This document shows, piece by piece, positions 25,023-35,117 of a stretch of DNA of 64,000 nucleotides. Every line of letters starts with the position of its first letter. Within the stretch, counting starts at the first letter, position 1. The position numbers and the translations under genes are program-made. The notes under the pieces are model-generated. The model saw nothing but the letters and a program-made list of their open reading frames with translations. It was not told where the DNA came from and made no database searches. Source of the DNA: Thalassobium sp. (GTDB taxonomy: Bacteria > Pseudomonadota > Gammaproteobacteria > Pseudomonadales > Oceanobacteraceae); contig NVUW01000005.1 in NCBI GenBank assembly GCA_002733205.1, forward strand, positions 248,001 to 312,000, written 5' to 3'.

Positions 25023-26033
25023 ATGTCTTTCCTTGCGCGTATTACGCTGGCGGTGCTGGCGATCAGCAGCATGTCCGGCTGCAGTATGATCTACAAAACA
25101 ACCGGCTGGTTTGCATACGATTACACCGAAGAGTATGCGATTCCCTATACCATGAAAAGCAGCGACCCGGAGATGGCCTGTGGCATGACAACCGCCATGG
25201 CACCGACGCTGATGTCGTTCTCTGAATTAACCTTCCCACCTGACCGCGCCGCCGTGACCATGTACATGATGTCCGGCTCCTGTGCGGAAGAAAAAGCCCA
25301 CGAAGAAGCACTGACCTATGTGCGCGCCTTCAAAAGCCAGAACATTGCCGAAGCCAAAGATGCGCGTATTCGTGAGAAGCGTGCCTTTGCCGTCGCCGCC
25401 AGCCGTCAGTACATGGCGTATCAGCACATGGTGGCCGAATTCGGTGAGCCGGGTGACGAGTGCCCGGACCTGAGTGAAAGCGAAGAAGTGTATTGGGTTC
25501 TGGGTTCTATCGCTGGCATGCAGTCGGTGATGAGTGATCTGCGTTCACAGAGCAGCGTTAACGTACCGAAAGACATCGCCATGAAAGCCGTACGTGGTCT
25601 GCAGTGTGTGGATAACGTGCGCTGGTGGGGCCTGCCGCAGGCGTTACAGGCCGGTATCTGGGTGATGATGCCGGATACCGCGCCGAAGGGCACCGATCCA
25701 TGGCAGGAAATGGCTAACGCCAGCCGTATTGCCACTGCCTCTGGTGTGCGTATGGCCCATGCCATCGAAGTGGTGATTGCCGATGGCTCGGGCAACACCG
25801 AGCAGCTGCGTGATGCTATCCGCCGCCATGCTGCGTCGCTGAAGACCACCTCCAGCAATCCGGATTACCGCATGATGGATATTATGGCCAGCCGTCAGAT
25901 TACGGCGGTATCCGACCGTCTGTGGACGGAAGCAACCGGTGCGCGCACACCAACCGGTGGTCTGGGTACGTTCTGGGACGATGTTCAGCCAAAAGCGAAC
26001 ACCCTGGACATCGACGATTTGTTGGAGGATTGA
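25023..26033 (+). CDS. Lipoprotein of a TRAP-type transport operon
   Basis: The 336-residue protein has lipobox 'MSGC' at about residues 17-20 (signal 'MSFLARITLAVLAISS...'). The rest is alpha-helical in appearance, with two Cys near 'MACGM' and 'GSCAEEK'. It lies 2 bases before a solute-binding-like gene and in the same operon as a TRAP permease. TatT-like helical lipoproteins accompany TRAP solute-binding proteins in some bacteria, so a similar partner role is proposed. That link is inference from position and helical character, not from a shared motif. Confidence 0.7.
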   Translation: MSFLARITLAVLAISSMSGCSMIYKTTGWFAYDYTEEYAIPYTMKSSDPEMACGMTTAMAPTLMSFSELTFPPDRAAVTMYMMSGSCAEEKAHEEALTYVRAFKSQNIAEAKDARIREKRAFAVAASRQYMAYQHMVAEFGEPGDECPDLSESEEVYWVLGSIAGMQSVMSDLRSQSSVNVPKDIAMKAVRGLQCVDNVRWWGLPQALQAGIWVMMPDTAPKGTDPWQEMANASRIATASGVRMAHAIEVVIADGSGNTEQLRDAIRRHAASLKTTSSNPDYRMMDIMASRQITAVSDRLWTEATGARTPTGGLGTFWDDVQPKANTLDIDDLLED

Positions 26034-26035
26034 GT

Positions 26036-27028
26036 ATGTTGCGGGCATTACTGCTGATCGCCCTGAGCGCCAGTCAACTGGCCTGGGCTGAGCTGGAAAA
26101 ACGTACCTTCTGTGTGTACGACCCACTGGGTGCCAATGGATCTATTTACGGCATGACCAAGGACTACAGCACCATTGCGCTGGAGTGGGGCGTTGATTTT
26201 CATCTGCGCGCGTATACCGACGAAAAAATCGCGGTGGATGATTTTAAAGCTGAGCAGTGTGACGCGGTGCTGATGACCGGCGCGCGTGCACGTCCGTTTA
26301 ATAAATTCACCGCCACAGTAGAAGCGATTGGTGGTGTGCCGAGCGATGACGTGATGCGTACTCTGGTGAATACCATAGCCTCACCAAAAGCGGCAAAGTT
26401 TATGACCGAGGGCCGTTACGAAGTGGCAGGCATTCTGCCGGCGGGTCCGATATATCTGTTCCTGCGTGACCGTACGGTGGATTCTGTGGAAGAACTGTCG
26501 GGTAAGCGTATCGCCACCATTGAATATGATGAGCCGTCGATGAAGCTGGTTAATCATGTCGGTGCATCGGTGGTGCCGTCTAACTCGGCGAATTTCTCCG
26601 GCAAGTTTAACAATGGCAGTGTCGATGCCGCTTATGCACCGGCGGTCGCTTATAAACCGCTGGAAATGTACAAAGGTCTGGGCACAAAAGGTGGCATCCT
26701 GCGTTTTAATCTGGCGTACCTGGATTTCCAGCTGATTTTACATAAGGATCGTTTTCCTGCCGATTTCGGCCAGAAATCTCGCCTGAAAATCGCCAGCGTA
26801 TTTGATCGTATGCGCGGCTTTATCGATAAAGACACCGCTGAAATTGATCCGAAATACTGGGTTGATCTGAGCAAGGATGATCACGACAAATACAATCAGA
26901 TGCTGCGCAATGTACGTATCTCTTTGCGTGATGAGGGTGTTTATGACGCCAATATGCTGCGTCTTATGCGCAAGCTGCGCTGTGCTGAAACGCCAGCCGC
27001 CGCTGAGTGTGTAGAAAAACTCGAATAA
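26036..27028 (+). CDS. TRAP-type periplasmic solute-binding-like protein
   Basis: The 330-residue precursor has a signal peptide ('MLRALLLIALSASQLAWA'). The start at 26036 is fixed by GGAGG seven bases ahead. The mature part has the features of a two-lobed binding protein with a DctP-like middle ('VDSVEELSGKRIATIEYDEPS', about residue 150) and a C-terminal helix set. A pair of Cys near the end ('LRCAETPAAAEC') may be disulfide-bonded. It sits between the lipoprotein and the TRAP permease genes, which supports ligand capture for that permease. The ligand is unknown. Confidence 0.75.
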   Translation: MLRALLLIALSASQLAWAELEKRTFCVYDPLGANGSIYGMTKDYSTIALEWGVDFHLRAYTDEKIAVDDFKAEQCDAVLMTGARARPFNKFTATVEAIGGVPSDDVMRTLVNTIASPKAAKFMTEGRYEVAGILPAGPIYLFLRDRTVDSVEELSGKRIATIEYDEPSMKLVNHVGASVVPSNSANFSGKFNNGSVDAAYAPAVAYKPLEMYKGLGTKGGILRFNLAYLDFQLILHKDRFPADFGQKSRLKIASVFDRMRGFIDKDTAEIDPKYWVDLSKDDHDKYNQMLRNVRISLRDEGVYDANMLRLMRKLRCAETPAAAECVEKLE

Positions 27029-27121
27029 CAATAAACAGCCGGCAACACCGCGGTTCCGTCCGGATCTGCGGTTGCGGATACCCTGCGCGCCGGCAGCAGT
27101 AATTTTCAGAGGTATTCATCC

Positions 27122-29248
27122 ATGGAGCAGACAGTACGTGTAGGCAACCGCACGGCGTACGAATGGCTCGCCGCGTTACCCGCATTTCTGGTGTTGGTAT
27201 TTGTTGTCATCCTGAACAGTAGTCACGCGTTGCATGCTCAATTGCTGCAATTAGGTGAGGGTGTTTGGGATGGGTATTTCCAGTTGCGTACCGACCCGGT
27301 GCTGCCTTCCTGTAACCCAACCATGGATATTGATGCGCAGCTGGCGCGTCTGGTGGCGGAAGCCAATGCTCAGCAGGATGATGAGTGGGATTTATTTGAA
27401 GAAGAGCCCGCCGATCCGGCGGTTATGCGTCAGTCGTTGTTGGCCGCGCAGGAACAGTGTCTGCAGAAACATGCACTGTATGAAAGCACCGTTGACCGGG
27501 TAACACCGGCCGTACGGGTGTTTCGTGCGATTGAATTAAGCGTGGCTGAGTTCGGTGAATTTGGCTTAAGTGCCCAGCGCATTATGCTGGCGGTGCTGGT
27601 ACTGATTTGTGGTCTGACCGCACTGTTCCGTCGACACCACATTGCTCTGCGCCCCATGGAAACGGCGATGGATTACCGCGTCGCTTCCGGTGCACAACTG
27701 CTGGCCAGTGCGATTCTGTTTTACTCGGTTTACAGCTTCCGTGAAGTGGCGTTTTCGGCCGGTGTGGAAGTCACCACCCAGCACAGCATTCTGCATCATC
27801 TGTGGATTGTGGGTTTTGCCTTTATTCTGCTGCTGAGTCTGTATCAGTTTCTGTTTATTCCGAAAGACGCCAAGCCCGGCGGCAGCTTCCTGAAAGCACA
27901 GCTGGCCGTACCGCTGTATGCCACCATGTGCATTATTTCCGGTGTCTATTTTATTTCCGCCGGACACAGTGCCGGTATTGGTATTTACCTGAACCAAATG
28001 ATGGAACTGTCGCAGCTGTTCCTGAATGTCGGTCTGTATGTGTGGATTGGTATGCTGCTGAAGCGCACCGAGCTGGCTCAGGTGGTTTTTAATCTGTTCC
28101 GCCCATTCAATCTGCCACCGGAAATGCTGGCGGTGGCGGTGGTTGCCGTGGCTGCGATCCCGACCGCTTATACCGGTGCTTCGGGGATTTTCGTGATCGC
28201 CGTTGGCGGCCTGATTTATAACGAAATGCGCCGCGCCGGTGCCCGTCGTCAGTTGTCACTGGCAGCCACGGCGATGTCGGGCTCACTGGGTGTGGTTCTG
28301 CGTCCTTGTCTGCTGGTGGTCATTATTGCGGCACTGAATAATGAAGTGACCACCGATCAGTTGTTTGGCTGGGGCGTGAAAGTCTTCTTCCTGACCACGC
28401 TGCTGTTTGCTCTGATGGCGCTGGCGACCCGTCAGGGACCGATGCGCCTGGATACTCCGGATAATGTTTTTCCGCAGTTTTTACAGGCCCTGAAACCGCT
28501 GGTTCCTTATGTCTTTATTATCGGCATTACGCTGATTATTTATGCGGTTGCTCTGAACGCTTATCTGGATGAGTTTTCTGCGCCGTTTATTCTGCCGGTG
28601 CTGCTGCTGGTGATTCTGATCTATGAGCGTCTGGGGCAGGAAAAAGCGGCGCTGAAACGCGAAAATCTGAATATTGATTACGTCGAAAACCGTCTGGAGC
28701 AATCCTGGAGTGATCTGCGCCGTGGTAACGATTCCATCGAAAAAACCATCCGCGAAGCGACCACCGAAACGACTGGTCATATCGGTGCACTGCTGATGCT
28801 GATGGGATTGTCGGTGAGTATCGGTGGGGTGGTTGAGCGTGCCGAACTGATGAGCATGGTGCCAACCAGTTTTGAATCGATCTGGGTGGCGATGGCGCTG
28901 CTGGTCGCCATTCTGGTGGTCATCGGTATGGTGATGGACCCGTACGGTGCAGTGATTCTGGTCAGTGCCACCATTGCCACCATTGCCTACGACAGTGGTA
29001 TTAATCCGGTGCATTTCTGGATGGTTACGCTGGTGGCCTTTGAGCTGGGGTATCTCACACCGCCGGTGGCACTCAACCACTTGCTGACGAGGCAGGTGGT
29101 CGGGGAAGAAGAGGTTCGGCTGGCGAAAGAAGAAAGTGCCGGTATGAGCTTCTGGTATCGTCACGAGCGGATTCTTCTGCCGCTGACCACCATGGCCATT
29201 GCCCTGACTATTGTTGCCTTTGTGCCGCTGGCTATTGGTTACGACTGA
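27122..29248 (+). CDS. TRAP transporter large permease (with fused small-subunit-like N-terminus)
   Basis: The 708-residue membrane protein has about 14-16 hydrophobic segments. The C-terminal half has DctM-type features ('AAIPTAYTGASGIFVIAVGG', 'MDPYGAVILVSATIA', 'ELGYLTPPVALNHLL'). The N-terminal 330 residues hold a long periplasmic loop and several helices where a separate DctQ small subunit would otherwise be, so this looks like a Q-M fusion. A soluble insert of about 60 charged residues lies around 500-560. It works with the two preceding genes. A strong terminator follows. Confidence 0.85.
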   Translation: MEQTVRVGNRTAYEWLAALPAFLVLVFVVILNSSHALHAQLLQLGEGVWDGYFQLRTDPVLPSCNPTMDIDAQLARLVAEANAQQDDEWDLFEEEPADPAVMRQSLLAAQEQCLQKHALYESTVDRVTPAVRVFRAIELSVAEFGEFGLSAQRIMLAVLVLICGLTALFRRHHIALRPMETAMDYRVASGAQLLASAILFYSVYSFREVAFSAGVEVTTQHSILHHLWIVGFAFILLLSLYQFLFIPKDAKPGGSFLKAQLAVPLYATMCIISGVYFISAGHSAGIGIYLNQMMELSQLFLNVGLYVWIGMLLKRTELAQVVFNLFRPFNLPPEMLAVAVVAVAAIPTAYTGASGIFVIAVGGLIYNEMRRAGARRQLSLAATAMSGSLGVVLRPCLLVVIIAALNNEVTTDQLFGWGVKVFFLTTLLFALMALATRQGPMRLDTPDNVFPQFLQALKPLVPYVFIIGITLIIYAVALNAYLDEFSAPFILPVLLLVILIYERLGQEKAALKRENLNIDYVENRLEQSWSDLRRGNDSIEKTIREATTETTGHIGALLMLMGLSVSIGGVVERAELMSMVPTSFESIWVAMALLVAILVVIGMVMDPYGAVILVSATIATIAYDSGINPVHFWMVTLVAFELGYLTPPVALNHLLTRQVVGEEEVRLAKEESAGMSFWYRHERILLPLTTMAIALTIVAFVPLAIGYD

Positions 29249-29278
29249 GGGCGAGTTGTAAACAATCAAGAACAGAAG

Positions 29279-29305
29279 AACGGGAGCAACAGCTCCCGTT
29301 TTTTT
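29279..29305 (+). terminator. Intrinsic terminator of the TRAP operon
   Basis: Stem AACGGGAGC / GCTCCCGTT with AACA loop, then seven T. Confidence 0.95.
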
Positions 29306-29523
29306 ATCCTCTTGTGTCTGCGCAGGTCAGATAATCCGGCAGTAAACAGCCATGAAAAATTCATCTGTCAGTCGCGCTTTTGTCATCTGATTCTGCGCTT
29401 CAGGTGGCTCTTCAGGCCAGTTGGCAATTGAGTACCACATCGGCCCGAATCGTTCACTTTTCACGCTGTACTATGGTTCCAGTATTGTCTAATCTCAGGC
29501 GCTCTCACCTGAGGATAATAACA

Positions 29524-31071
29524 ATGAAATGGATCCGCTGTTTGCTGGCTCCGCTGTTCCTGGCAGCTATGACTGTTCAGGCGGCGACCGAAACGATGAC
29601 GCTGGCGGCTGATGCCGATGCTGGTGTGCAATTCCCTATCAATATTCAAACAGTCACCGGCCAGGGCAGCGATGGGGATACGTTCCTGTCGGTAACCGCG
29701 GATGTGTTCGGTGCGGTTGAATCGGCCATTAACACCACCGTTGCCGATGTACAGGTAAGCTTCTTTGAATGGAGCTACAACCGTGGTGTCGGCACCATCC
29801 CCAATACCTGTCCGGCTGGCTACGACGCCAATGCCGGTCTGTGTGCTGAGCAATGCCCGGCGGGCTTTGATTCAGTGGCCGGCGTGTGCTGGGAGCAATG
29901 TCCGCAAGGCTGGTCAGATGGCGGTGCCCTGTGTACCCAGTGGAAATGGTTACCGGAAACCCGTGCCAAGCAGTCCTGGGTTCAGCCACGCATTGCTATG
30001 CAGTGTGCGTCAGGTTCTGTGAACGAAGCCGGTCTGTGCTACGAGCCTTGCGCTGATACCTTTACCGGTGTTGGCCCGCTGTGTTTCGGCCGTTTTGCCA
30101 ATAACGACAGTGCCGGGCGTATCCGCCAGCAAGCGGCCGAACAACAGGCTGATGTACTGGCTAACCTGGGCGAAAGCGGCATTGTGGTGCCGGAAGGTCA
30201 GCAGCCACAGCTGAAAACCGATATGTCGTTTGCGCCGATCGTCTGTGGTCTGGAAGCGGTTGAAGGTGCCTTCGGTCTGCCAGTCCCTGATCCGGTAAAC
30301 ATTGGCGGTCTGGCTGTGGATGCAGCCGGTGATGCGATTGTGAATGCGATCTCAGATTCGGTCAGCAGTGGTGCCTGGTTTGTGCCAAGTCTGGCACAGA
30401 CGGTAGTGCTGGATTTCTCGGCTCAGGCTGGCTGTGAAGATGATGGTGTGGTTGCAAAAGCGTCACTGAATTTCAAGCCCAGTGTGACGGTAAAAGCCAG
30501 CACCCGCATGTTCGACAGTGTGCTGCACAATATGGCCGGTGTGGATCTGGGTATTATGAGCGTGTCTGTGTATGAGCTGATTCCATTCCGTGTGTACGGC
30601 ACCGTGGGCAGCACCATGAGCACCGATGCGACGCTGACCTCGGTGGTTGACCGCAGTCTGCCACCGCTGATGATCGATGGTAAGCAGCATGCCAACAGCA
30701 CCGCACTGGCGGTCACTCCGGGTATGGATCTGTGGCTGTCGGCGGAAGCTTATCTGCGCGTGACCAGTATCCTGACTTTTATTCCGGATCTGCTGCAGCT
30801 GGGCGCCGAATTCAAAGTCTGGGTGCTGGAACTGGCCATGCCATATCAGCTGGAAGAAGGCCTGCGTAATGGCACGGAAGGCTATGAAATGTACAAGCAG
30901 GAATCGCTGCACAGCCTGCTGTCATCCGGCCGGGGTTATGTCGATACGTTCCTGCGTGTCTTCGGTATCGAAACCAATGCCTTCGGTGATAATGCCGATG
31001 TGCAGTGGGACGGTTACCACGAAGATAAAACGCTGTTCGATAAAGAAGCCAGCCGTCCGGTTGCCTTCTGA
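29524..31071 (+). CDS. Secreted protein with Cys-rich repeat block
   Basis: This is a 515-residue precursor. The ATG at 29524 has GAGGATAA ahead and starts a clean signal peptide ('MKWIRCLLAPLFLAAMTVQA'); the longer frame from 29380 is not coding-like. Residues of about 95-205 hold five short units of the form C-P-x-G-[YFW]-x5-8-C ('CPAGYDANAGLC', 'CPAGFDSVAGVC', 'CPQGWSDGGALC', then two longer ones), resembling small EGF/TNFR-like Cys modules. The rest is beta-rich with no motif I recognise. A terminator separates it from the next gene, which is exported too. The function is unknown. Confidence 0.75.
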   Translation: MKWIRCLLAPLFLAAMTVQAATETMTLAADADAGVQFPINIQTVTGQGSDGDTFLSVTADVFGAVESAINTTVADVQVSFFEWSYNRGVGTIPNTCPAGYDANAGLCAEQCPAGFDSVAGVCWEQCPQGWSDGGALCTQWKWLPETRAKQSWVQPRIAMQCASGSVNEAGLCYEPCADTFTGVGPLCFGRFANNDSAGRIRQQAAEQQADVLANLGESGIVVPEGQQPQLKTDMSFAPIVCGLEAVEGAFGLPVPDPVNIGGLAVDAAGDAIVNAISDSVSSGAWFVPSLAQTVVLDFSAQAGCEDDGVVAKASLNFKPSVTVKASTRMFDSVLHNMAGVDLGIMSVSVYELIPFRVYGTVGSTMSTDATLTSVVDRSLPPLMIDGKQHANSTALAVTPGMDLWLSAEAYLRVTSILTFIPDLLQLGAEFKVWVLELAMPYQLEEGLRNGTEGYEMYKQESLHSLLSSGRGYVDTFLRVFGIETNAFGDNADVQWDGYHEDKTLFDKEASRPVAF

Positions 31072-31121
31072 TCCGCGTGTTTTACAGACGTTTATAAGCG
31101 GTCTTTTATAAATGAATCCTG

Positions 31122-31147
31122 AGGCCCTTCCTGTGAAGGGCCTTTTG
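31122..31147 (+). terminator. Intrinsic terminator after the Cys-rich protein gene
   Basis: GGCCCTTC pairs with GAAGGGCC over a short loop and is followed by TTTT. Confidence 0.8.
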
Positions 31148-31187
31148 CTTTGCCGAATGAGTTTGTTGTTATGGAGTGCCGGTTCTG

Positions 31188-32855
31188 ATGCGTTGGTTGA
31201 TCCGAATACTGTTGTCTCTGGTCGCTTTGCTGATATTAGCGGGCGCGGGGTTTTATTTGTATGTGCAGAGCTTGCCGACCAAACCGCCGGCTTTTGTCAG
31301 TGCCGCTGATCTGCAGAGTGGTCAGGCCTCAATGCCGCTGAATTGTGCAGCCGGCAGTGCTCTGAATGCGGCTTACCGGGTGCGGGTGGAAGTTCAGTCG
31401 CGTCTGAATGGACAGCCGGTGTATGCCTCCAGTCTGAGTTTCCGTACGCAGTTACAGCAGGCCAATGCGGATCTGATCCGCGCTGTGGCTACGGATATCC
31501 GCGTCGATGAAGGCGACGGTGCTCAGACGTTGCCAGATCTGCCGTACCTCAGCCGGGTAGAAAGTGGTCAGGGCGCTGTGTTTGTGGCGTTTAATGATCT
31601 GGGCTTGATGGAGCAGCATCCGTTGGCGGTGATCAGTCAGTTACTGAAAGGGTTGTCGGTGGGCAAGGAGGGAGAAACTTACCGTTACGCCTACGATTCA
31701 TTACAGCGTTTATACCGTTACCGCCATACGCCGTCGGCAACCGAGCGGGCTGTATTCAGCACCGGTACCGACTTATCGTTGCTCAGCCGTGATTTTGACG
31801 CTCATCGCAGCGACTGGCGTATTGTCAGCGATGGTGGTTGCTTGCCGCAGCAGCTGGTCTCCACCGAGCGTCAGGCGTTACAGATTGCAGGCCAGCAGGG
31901 CTTTATTGAATTCCGCCTTCAGGCCGAAGGGATTCCGCTGTATGCCGATCTGAGCCGTTATGTTTTCAGCGCCAGTGCCAATGCAACGCAGCGCTGGCAG
32001 ATGCGTCAGGTCAGTACGGCTGATTTTGCTGCGCCGGTGACATCTGCTGAGGATATGTGGTCGGTGTTTGCCGGATTCGCCGAAGAGCGTAACAGCGCGC
32101 GCCTGATCCGTGCGGCGGAATATCTGCTGGATCATCTGTCGCCCTACGAACTGGCGGAGGCTTTACAGGGTGTGGGGCCAGAACTCAGCGATGAAGCGGG
32201 GCGTGATCTGATTTTCGCCCTCGGTATTACCGGTCGGCCGGAAGCAGAAGATTTTATGCTTGATGTGCTGCAGGCGTTACCACAGGGCGCCGGTGAAGCG
32301 GCAGACATGCAGAAAGTACGTTTAATGGTAGCGCTGTCAGGCAATGGTCGGGTTACGCCGCGGGCGTATTCGGCTCTGGATTCGTTAGCGCGTAACGCCC
32401 AGGAAAGCGTTAATGTGCAGGCTAATGCGCTGATCAATATGGGCAGTATGGTGCGTCAGCTTGAGCGTCAGGGCACGGACAGCCGCAGCCAGCAACAGCA
32501 GTTGAGTCAGCTGTTGAGTGAACGCATGGACGGGCCGCAGGCGGCATCGGCCATTATGGCCGCCAACAACGGCGGGCTGACGAATCTGGATGGCGATATT
32601 ATTGCGCATCTGGCTTCATCCTCCAGTCGTGAGCGTTATGCTGCCGGGATGACGTTAAGCCGTAATCCGCAACATTACCCACTGCTGCTGGAACACCTGC
32701 AGGGGGAATCATCCAATCTGGTGAACCAGGCCATTCTGGCGAATCTGGATGTCAGTAAACTCAGTCAGGCGCAGCGCAATCAGCTCGATACCCTTGCCAG
32801 TCGTAGCGCTGACGCCGACAAAGCCAGGCTGATTCAACAGTTTCTTTCCCGCTGA
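31188..32855 (+). CDS. Exported helical-repeat protein resembling vitellogenin/MTP lipid-transfer N-module
   Basis: The 555-residue protein has an N-terminal membrane anchor (residues 5-27). An initial beta-rich domain ('YRVRVEVQSRLNGQPVYAS', about residue 65) is followed from about 285 by a long superhelix of short antiparallel helices. Segments such as 'DLIFALGITGRPEAEDFMLD' and 'VQANALINMGSMVRQLERQG' recall the vitellogenin_N/microsomal triglyceride transfer protein pattern ('DALxxxGTPxAVxFLLELI', 'TAxLALGSLV'). That likeness is from memory of the motif and is not proven; HEAT-type repeats are the safer reading. ATG 31188 is used; a GTG four codons earlier is an alternative. It is followed by a shared terminator. 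Confidence 0.7.
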   Translation: MRWLIRILLSLVALLILAGAGFYLYVQSLPTKPPAFVSAADLQSGQASMPLNCAAGSALNAAYRVRVEVQSRLNGQPVYASSLSFRTQLQQANADLIRAVATDIRVDEGDGAQTLPDLPYLSRVESGQGAVFVAFNDLGLMEQHPLAVISQLLKGLSVGKEGETYRYAYDSLQRLYRYRHTPSATERAVFSTGTDLSLLSRDFDAHRSDWRIVSDGGCLPQQLVSTERQALQIAGQQGFIEFRLQAEGIPLYADLSRYVFSASANATQRWQMRQVSTADFAAPVTSAEDMWSVFAGFAEERNSARLIRAAEYLLDHLSPYELAEALQGVGPELSDEAGRDLIFALGITGRPEAEDFMLDVLQALPQGAGEAADMQKVRLMVALSGNGRVTPRAYSALDSLARNAQESVNVQANALINMGSMVRQLERQGTDSRSQQQQLSQLLSERMDGPQAASAIMAANNGGLTNLDGDIIAHLASSSSRERYAAGMTLSRNPQHYPLLLEHLQGESSNLVNQAILANLDVSKLSQAQRNQLDTLASRSADADKARLIQQFLSR

Positions 32856-32883
32856 CGGTTGCCCTGCGTAGCCTGATTGCCAT

Positions 32884-32914
32884 AAAAAAACGCCGCAGAT
32901 GCGGCGTTTTTTGT
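32884..32914. terminator. Bidirectional intrinsic terminator
   Basis: AACGCCGC / GCGGCGTT stem with AGAT loop, A run on the left and T run on the right, between two convergent genes. Confidence 0.93.
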
Positions 32915-32928
32915 TGCTCTGCTTGTTA

Positions 32929-33642
32929 TCAGCGCAGCTGAATTTTTACGCTGGTGCCAGCACCAAAGCTGATGTCACGGATAATCACATCGCCCATATG
33001 CTGGCCTTCCGAGCCAGCAACCCTGACATTGCGGAAGGCAATCTGTTTAATGCTGGTGGGCATTTGCACCTGCAGTGAACCGTCGGCATTAATCGTTGTG
33101 CGCGGACCGGCTTCGTATTGAACACCGGAGACTTCCATATCGGCATCCAGCAGATTGGTACCGGGAATTAACGAGGAGGCCAGTGTTTCCAGTGTGGTGA
33201 TCGCGGCGTCATCATCGCTGCCAAGATCGGTATTCACGATATCGAGCAGGCGCTCGTAGTTGGTCATGGCGCCCTGAGCGGTAATGTCAGACATTGCACT
33301 GTCTGACATCATTTGCATGCCGCTGCGCTCTGTAATCTGCTGCTCAGCAATGGCGGTGTTGTCATCGACGGCGGCATTAGCGTTAGCCATAAACGGCTGA
33401 ATCGGACCAAGTAATACGGCACTGATGGCGGCAATCAGACGATAACGGGATTGTTTCTTCAGTGCTTTGCTGAGCTGACGTTCGGTTAACCAACCGTTGT
33501 TGACCAGCACTTCACCAAGGCGCATACCACTTTGGGCCTGCAGGGTGAGGGCTTCATCCAGTTGCTGGCGGGTGATCATGCCTTTATGAATGAGCAGGGT
33601 GCCCAAGCGTGAACGTTGCTGTATTTCCTGGCGCTTTTGCAT
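32929..33642 (-). CDS. Membrane protein with N-terminal MshEN c-di-GMP-binding domain and exported DUF6160-like domain
   Basis: This is a 237-residue protein. Residues 12-35 and 41-64 each match the 24-residue MshEN motif (RLGxxLxxxG-[LMW]-[IL]-xxxxLxxxLxxQ), and the two copies are 5 residues apart, as in the MshE/T2SS-E domain that binds c-di-GMP. One membrane segment (about 68-90, ending 'ANANA') follows. The remaining residues look exported: 'MSDSAMSDITAQGA' resembles the start of DUF6160/pilus-associated surface proteins. The ATG at 33642 has AAGG nine bases ahead; the longer frame (to 33780) lacks support. The gene has no ATPase, so it may be a stand-alone c-di-GMP-responsive envelope protein. 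Confidence 0.8.
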   Translation of the reverse strand: MQKRQEIQQRSRLGTLLIHKGMITRQQLDEALTLQAQSGMRLGEVLVNNGWLTERQLSKALKKQSRYRLIAAISAVLLGPIQPFMANANAAVDDNTAIAEQQITERSGMQMMSDSAMSDITAQGAMTNYERLLDIVNTDLGSDDDAAITTLETLASSLIPGTNLLDADMEVSGVQYEAGPRTTINADGSLQVQMPTSIKQIAFRNVRVAGSEGQHMGDVIIRDISFGAGTSVKIQLR

Positions 33643-34067
33643 ACTAGCCGACCTTTTATGGGTTCTTGTTATTCCGTACCCCGATATGCTGCCCCAGTGA
33701 CTCAGGCGGAACAACAAAAGGACTTTGACGGAAACGTGTTTCGTATCAGGTGGCCTCTGTAACTTATTGATATACAACAAAAATACAAAAGCAGGCCAAA
33801 TTGTAACTGAACGTTATCGGGAGAGGTTGGCGCCTTCCCCCATAGTGCGAGTATAGACACGATTAACAGCGCTGCCGGAGATCGGGCTGGCGATAGGCAG
33901 GATGGATCAGGACATTGACAATATTTATTTAACCCAGGGGCTCTTTACCGCTACTCTGCGTGCAATTGTCGTGGCTGGTCTGCAACAGGAGGGTTATCGT
34001 GGTCAGGTAAACACTCTGTATCGGGCATTTAAATCGTCCATTGATTTATCCCGGCCGCATTGCTCCC

Positions 34068-34073
34068 TATAAT
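34068..34073 (+). promoter_or_regulatory. Perfect -10 box upstream of trxB
   Basis: TATAAT 45 bases before the trxB start. The best -35 at 17-base spacing (TTTATC) is poor, so the promoter is only probable. Confidence 0.45.
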
Positions 34074-34100
34074 GGCCCACCATTGAACATCGAATACTGA

Positions 34101-35072
<972 letters not shown>

Positions 35073-35093
35073 TTTTTAACTTCTGATCGCATA

Positions 35094-35117
35094 AAAACCC
35101 GGCTTCGGCCGGTTTTT
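35094..35117 (+). terminator. Intrinsic terminator after trxB
   Basis: CCGGC / GCCGG stem with TTCG tetraloop extended by A/T pairs, then seven T. Confidence 0.9.

Noticed and set aside
33902..34072. 56-codon ORF ('MDQDIDNIYLTQGLF...') just upstream of trxB
   Set aside because: It overlaps the TATAAT box of the likely trxB promoter and its AGG lies too close to the ATG. It may be a short leader peptide, but the evidence is too thin.
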